Positions 62,039 to 64,000 of a stretch of 64,000 bases of DNA are shown here, one piece after another. The notes beneath the pieces are model-generated. The model was not told where the DNA came from and searched no databases. It saw only the letters and a list, made by a program, of their open reading frames with translations. Source of the stretch: JABMPR01 sp964508765 (lineage in GTDB: Bacteria > Fidelibacterota > UBA8477 > JABMPR01); NCBI GenBank assembly GCA_964508765.1, contig CAZDVD010000005.1, positions 1 through 64,000 on the forward strand. Reading direction: 5' to 3'. Made by a program: the position numbers and the translations under genes. Positions within the stretch are counted from its first letter, which is position 1, and the number at the start of each line of letters is the position of its first letter.

Positions 62039-62884
62039 ATGAATAATAAAAAAAGTGCAAGGCGATTGATCATTGTCTTGGTCTTAAGCATAAACCTTTT
62101 TGCCTCATTGGCGCTAGGGCAGTATACCGTTGGTCAGACCATTAGTCAGTCTACCAGGGACAAGGTTGTGAGTTTCTGTGCCAATGATAATGGGAGTAGC
62201 AGCCTGGGAAATTTATTGGTACCGGAGCAAGGTGAGGCGACCCGTGTTGTTTGGCTCAATTTTTTCGAATCGTGGTGAGGCAGCTGCCGTGCGGAGGTTC
62301 CGCACCTGGAAAATTTTCACCAGGCAAGAGCCGATGAAGGTCTTTTGATTGTAGCTCTGGGTAATGATTTTAACTCGCTGAACTGTCAGGCCTGGGCAAA
62401 CCTGGGTGCTACTTACCCGATTGCTGATGATCGTGGTTCGGGTATCTGGAGTGATTTTGGCACTGGTGCTATTCCCCGGAACACCATTATTGATACAGAT
62501 GGCGTGGTCCGATATAATTCCATTGGATATAATGAATCTGCAATCACAGCGGTCCTAGACGAATTGTTATCCGTTTCTGGAACAGTAGGAGAGGTAGAAA
62601 CGCCAGAAAGCCACGACCTGATTTTAGTCTTCCCCAATCCATTTAATGGGGAAACACAGATTCACTTCGATCTGCCTGATGAGGGATATGTGGCGCTATC
62701 GATCTTTGATGGAAAGGGTCGGATCGTGAGACAGTTACTGACTACAGACCTGCCTGCAGGTTCACATCAGGTCGTCTGGAATACCAGAGATGATGCCGGT
62801 GCAGAGCTGCCCAGTGGAGTATATATTGCATCTTTGACCCATGGCACCAGGCAGGATTCGAGGAAAGTTCTTCTTCTGAAATAG
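62039..62884 (+). CDS. Secreted thioredoxin-fold selenoprotein (UxxC) with type IX sorting domain
   Basis: 281 residues if TGA 62276-62278 is read as selenocysteine. Signal peptide 1-27 (LIIVLVLSINLFASLALG). Thioredoxin/TlpA-like domain about 28-185: VVWLNFFESW, then Sec80-Gly-Ser-Cys83-Arg-Ala-Glu-Val-Pro-His-Leu-Glu, where relatives have CxxC followed by RAE(M/V)PHLE. Then IVALGNDF and the cis-Pro segment GAIPRNTIID. C-terminal domain about 196-281: VFPNPFNGETQIHF ... LPSGVYIASL, a type IX secretion/FlgD-like sorting tail. The frame is open on both sides of the TGA. A SECIS-like hairpin starts 10 nt after it. GGAG precedes ATG 62039. Alternative: a pseudogene with Cys-to-stop mutation. Confidence 0.83.
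62289..62305 (+). promoter_or_regulatory. SECIS-like hairpin for selenocysteine insertion
   Basis: GTGCGG-AGGTT-CCGCAC: a perfect six-pair stem with a five-base loop. The loop GG is at +18/+19 and the U at +20 from the TGA, nearly the position of the loop GGU in the E. coli fdhF SECIS (+19 to +21), whose loop also begins AGGU. A palindrome GGCAGCTGCC fills the gap between TGA and stem. Confidence 0.8.
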
Positions 62885-62916
62885 GTGTTAGCTATAATCC
62901 ATTTTATTGTAAAATG

Positions 62917-62951
62917 AAAAGGAGCCCCTGATTTTTAGGGGCTCCTTTTTT
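62917..62951. terminator. Bidirectional intrinsic terminator
   Basis: AAAAGGAGCCCC (62917-62928) pairs with GGGGCTCC and the following T run (62938-62951). T runs on both strands let it end the selenoprotein transcript and the convergent nagB transcript. Confidence 0.92.
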
Positions 62952-62973
62952 GAGATAGGTGTACACAACGAGA

Positions 62974-63783
62974 TTATTTTATAGCAAACGGCTCGAGGTT
63001 TTCGCTTTCGATATCTCTAAAATACCTATAAGTCCCATGCTTTAATTCGTAGGTTGCATCCTCATCACATACCACCATGGATTTTGGATGCAACTGTAAG
63101 GCAGAGGAGGTCCACATATGATTGACACCCTCTTCAATCATTTTGTAAAGCGCTCTGGATTTTGAGTGTCCGTTAACGAGGAGAACCACTTCTTTAGAAT
63201 CTGTTACCGTTCCCACACCCACTGTTAGGGCAAGCTTTGGAACAGACTCAATGTCATTCCCAAAAAAACGGGAGTTGGCAATGCGGGTATCATAGGTAAG
63301 TGTCTTGACGCGGGTTCGGGAGTGCAGAGAAGAACCGGGTTCATTGAAGGCGATGTGTCCATCTGGTCCGATACCACCTAGAAAAAGACGTATTCCACCC
63401 ACTGCTTTAATCTTGGCTTCGAAGGCATTACATTCAGCTACCAGGTCCTTGGCGTTTCCGTCCAGGATATTGATGTTCTCCTCAGGAATGCCAATATGGT
63501 TAAAGAGATTCTGGCGCATGAATGAATGGTAACTTTCGGGGTGTCCCTCGCGAATATTCACATATTCATCCATGTTAAAGGTGATGACATTTTCAAAGGA
63601 CACGTGTCCCTCATTAACCAGCCCGACAATTTCTTTGTAGGTACCGACAGGAGAGGAGCCAGTTGGGAGTCCCAACACATATGGTTTATCTTTGGTGGGA
63701 GCAAAATCGTTAATGCTTTTAGCAATATAATGGGCTGTCCATTTACTCAGTCTATCGTAATCAGTTTGAATAATCAGTCTCAT
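62974..63783 (-). CDS. nagB: Glucosamine-6-phosphate deaminase
   Basis: Converts glucosamine-6-phosphate to fructose-6-phosphate and ammonia. Signatures are GLPTGSSPVGTYKE, TFNMDEYVNI with the catalytic Asp, and GGIGPDGHIAFNEPGSSL. 269 residues (E. coli 266), with the C-terminal region intact. It follows another minus-strand gene by 13 bp, so it is probably the second or later gene of an operon that extends beyond the window. Confidence 0.95.
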   Translation of the reverse strand: MRLIIQTDYDRLSKWTAHYIAKSINDFAPTKDKPYVLGLPTGSSPVGTYKEIVGLVNEGHVSFENVITFNMDEYVNIREGHPESYHSFMRQNLFNHIGIPEENINILDGNAKDLVAECNAFEAKIKAVGGIRLFLGGIGPDGHIAFNEPGSSLHSRTRVKTLTYDTRIANSRFFGNDIESVPKLALTVGVGTVTDSKEVVLLVNGHSKSRALYKMIEEGVNHMWTSSALQLHPKSMVVCDEDATYELKHGTYRYFRDIESENLEPFAIK

Positions 63784-63796
63784 TCTTTTCTCCAGT

Positions 63797-64000
63797 TTAT
63801 AATTTGTTTAAGATGCTGAGCGTGTGGTCATAATTACTCTCGAGCTGCACTCTCATTTCATCTAGTTGTTTCTTAAATGAATTGGATTCAAAATTTCCGC
63901 GAACGGCATCGAAGTCGGCATCACCATCACCATCAATCCCAAAACCAGTTCTCACATTGCCCTCGAACTCCTTGGAGGCATCCATTTCTACCATGTTGAG
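63797..64000 (-). CDS. C-terminal end of an unidentified protein, 5' part outside the window
   Basis: The frame is open to the window edge (67 codons). It includes the acidic, Gly/Asp-rich stretch TGFGIDGDGDADFDAVRGNF, then a helical C-terminus (KKQLDEMRVQLESNYDHTLS). Immediately upstream of nagB in the same direction. Family not recognised. Confidence 0.6.
   Translation of the reverse strand, partial: LNMVEMDASKEFEGNVRTGFGIDGDGDADFDAVRGNFESNSFKKQLDEMRVQLESNYDHTLSILNKL

Noticed and set aside
62276..62278. General reassignment of TGA to an amino acid
   Set aside because: Many complete genes in the window end in TGA with normal family lengths (for example hipB, argG, gltD and proA-adjacent genes), so TGA is a regular stop and only the SECIS-linked one is a recoding candidate.
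1..64000. CRISPR arrays, rRNA and tRNA genes
   Set aside because: I saw no regularly spaced identical repeats, and no sequence fitting rRNA or a complete tRNA cloverleaf.

Overview
The window looks like a chromosome fragment of a Gram-negative bacterium of the FCB superphylum, most simply a Neomarinimicrobiota (Marinimicrobia)-like lineage. The support is a type IX secretion style C-terminal sorting domain (FPNPFN motif, FlgD-like fold) on a secreted protein at 62039-62884, several lipoproteins with a lipobox Cys, an outer-membrane barrel ending in Phe, and a type II glutamine synthetase. The phylum is an inference; no rRNA gene or ribosomal protein is present.

Left arm (1-12558), accessory. 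An IS256-family element cut by the window edge has inserted into the 3' end of a small PD-(D/E)XK nuclease-like gene. That gene is the third member of a hipB-hipA operon with a perfect inverted-repeat operator. Next come a probably frameshifted lipoprotein esterase and a Fic toxin/XRE antitoxin pair (mobile mystery proteins A and B) with three identical-architecture palindromes spaced exactly 33 bp. A sensor kinase / sigma-54 activator pair is coupled to two envelope proteins. It is followed by a von Willebrand A lipoprotein gene preceded by a sigma-54-like promoter and an upstream palindrome.

Core (12975-61643), an amino-acid biosynthesis supercluster of about 48 kb: metAY, argGH-proBA, gltBD, ilvDBNC-leuBACD-cimA-ilvE, aspartokinase-thrBC, proC, cysEK, hisGDCBHAF(IE), asnB, a heterodimeric ABC exporter, glnA (GSII) and an Lrp-type regulator. 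Three operons begin with unannotated leader peptides. The arg leader encodes Arg-Arg-Arg and has a complete set of mutually exclusive RNA pairings. The his leader encodes four His in eight codons and is followed by a terminator. The ilv-leu leader has 14 Ile/Leu/Val codons out of 17. All three share TTGCAY / TAYAAT promoters, and two of the leader ORFs begin within a few bases of the predicted transcription start. This looks like ribosome-mediated attenuation, of the type studied in enteric bacteria, acting across a whole biosynthetic island. The his gene order and the fused HisB and HisIE also match the enteric operon.

Pathway logic. CimA plus LeuBCD can make 2-oxobutyrate, so isoleucine can be made without threonine deaminase (no ilvA here). 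GltBD and GSII supply glutamate and glutamine. ProB, ProA and ProC give proline. CysE and CysK make cysteine. MetA and MetY assimilate sulfide into homocysteine. Aspartokinase is present without a fused or adjacent homoserine dehydrogenase.

Right arm (61644-64000). A secreted thioredoxin-fold protein is split by an in-frame TGA exactly at the first Cys of a CxxC motif (Trp-TGA-Gly-Ser-Cys-Arg). A perfect hairpin with a GGU-containing loop begins 10 nt downstream, at the position of a bacterial SECIS element. I read this as an undescribed secreted selenoprotein (UxxC) carrying a type IX sorting tail. nagB and the 3' end of an unknown gene close the window. Dispersed intergenic palindromic repeats mark many operon boundaries, including a 61-bp perfect direct repeat that flanks thrBC.
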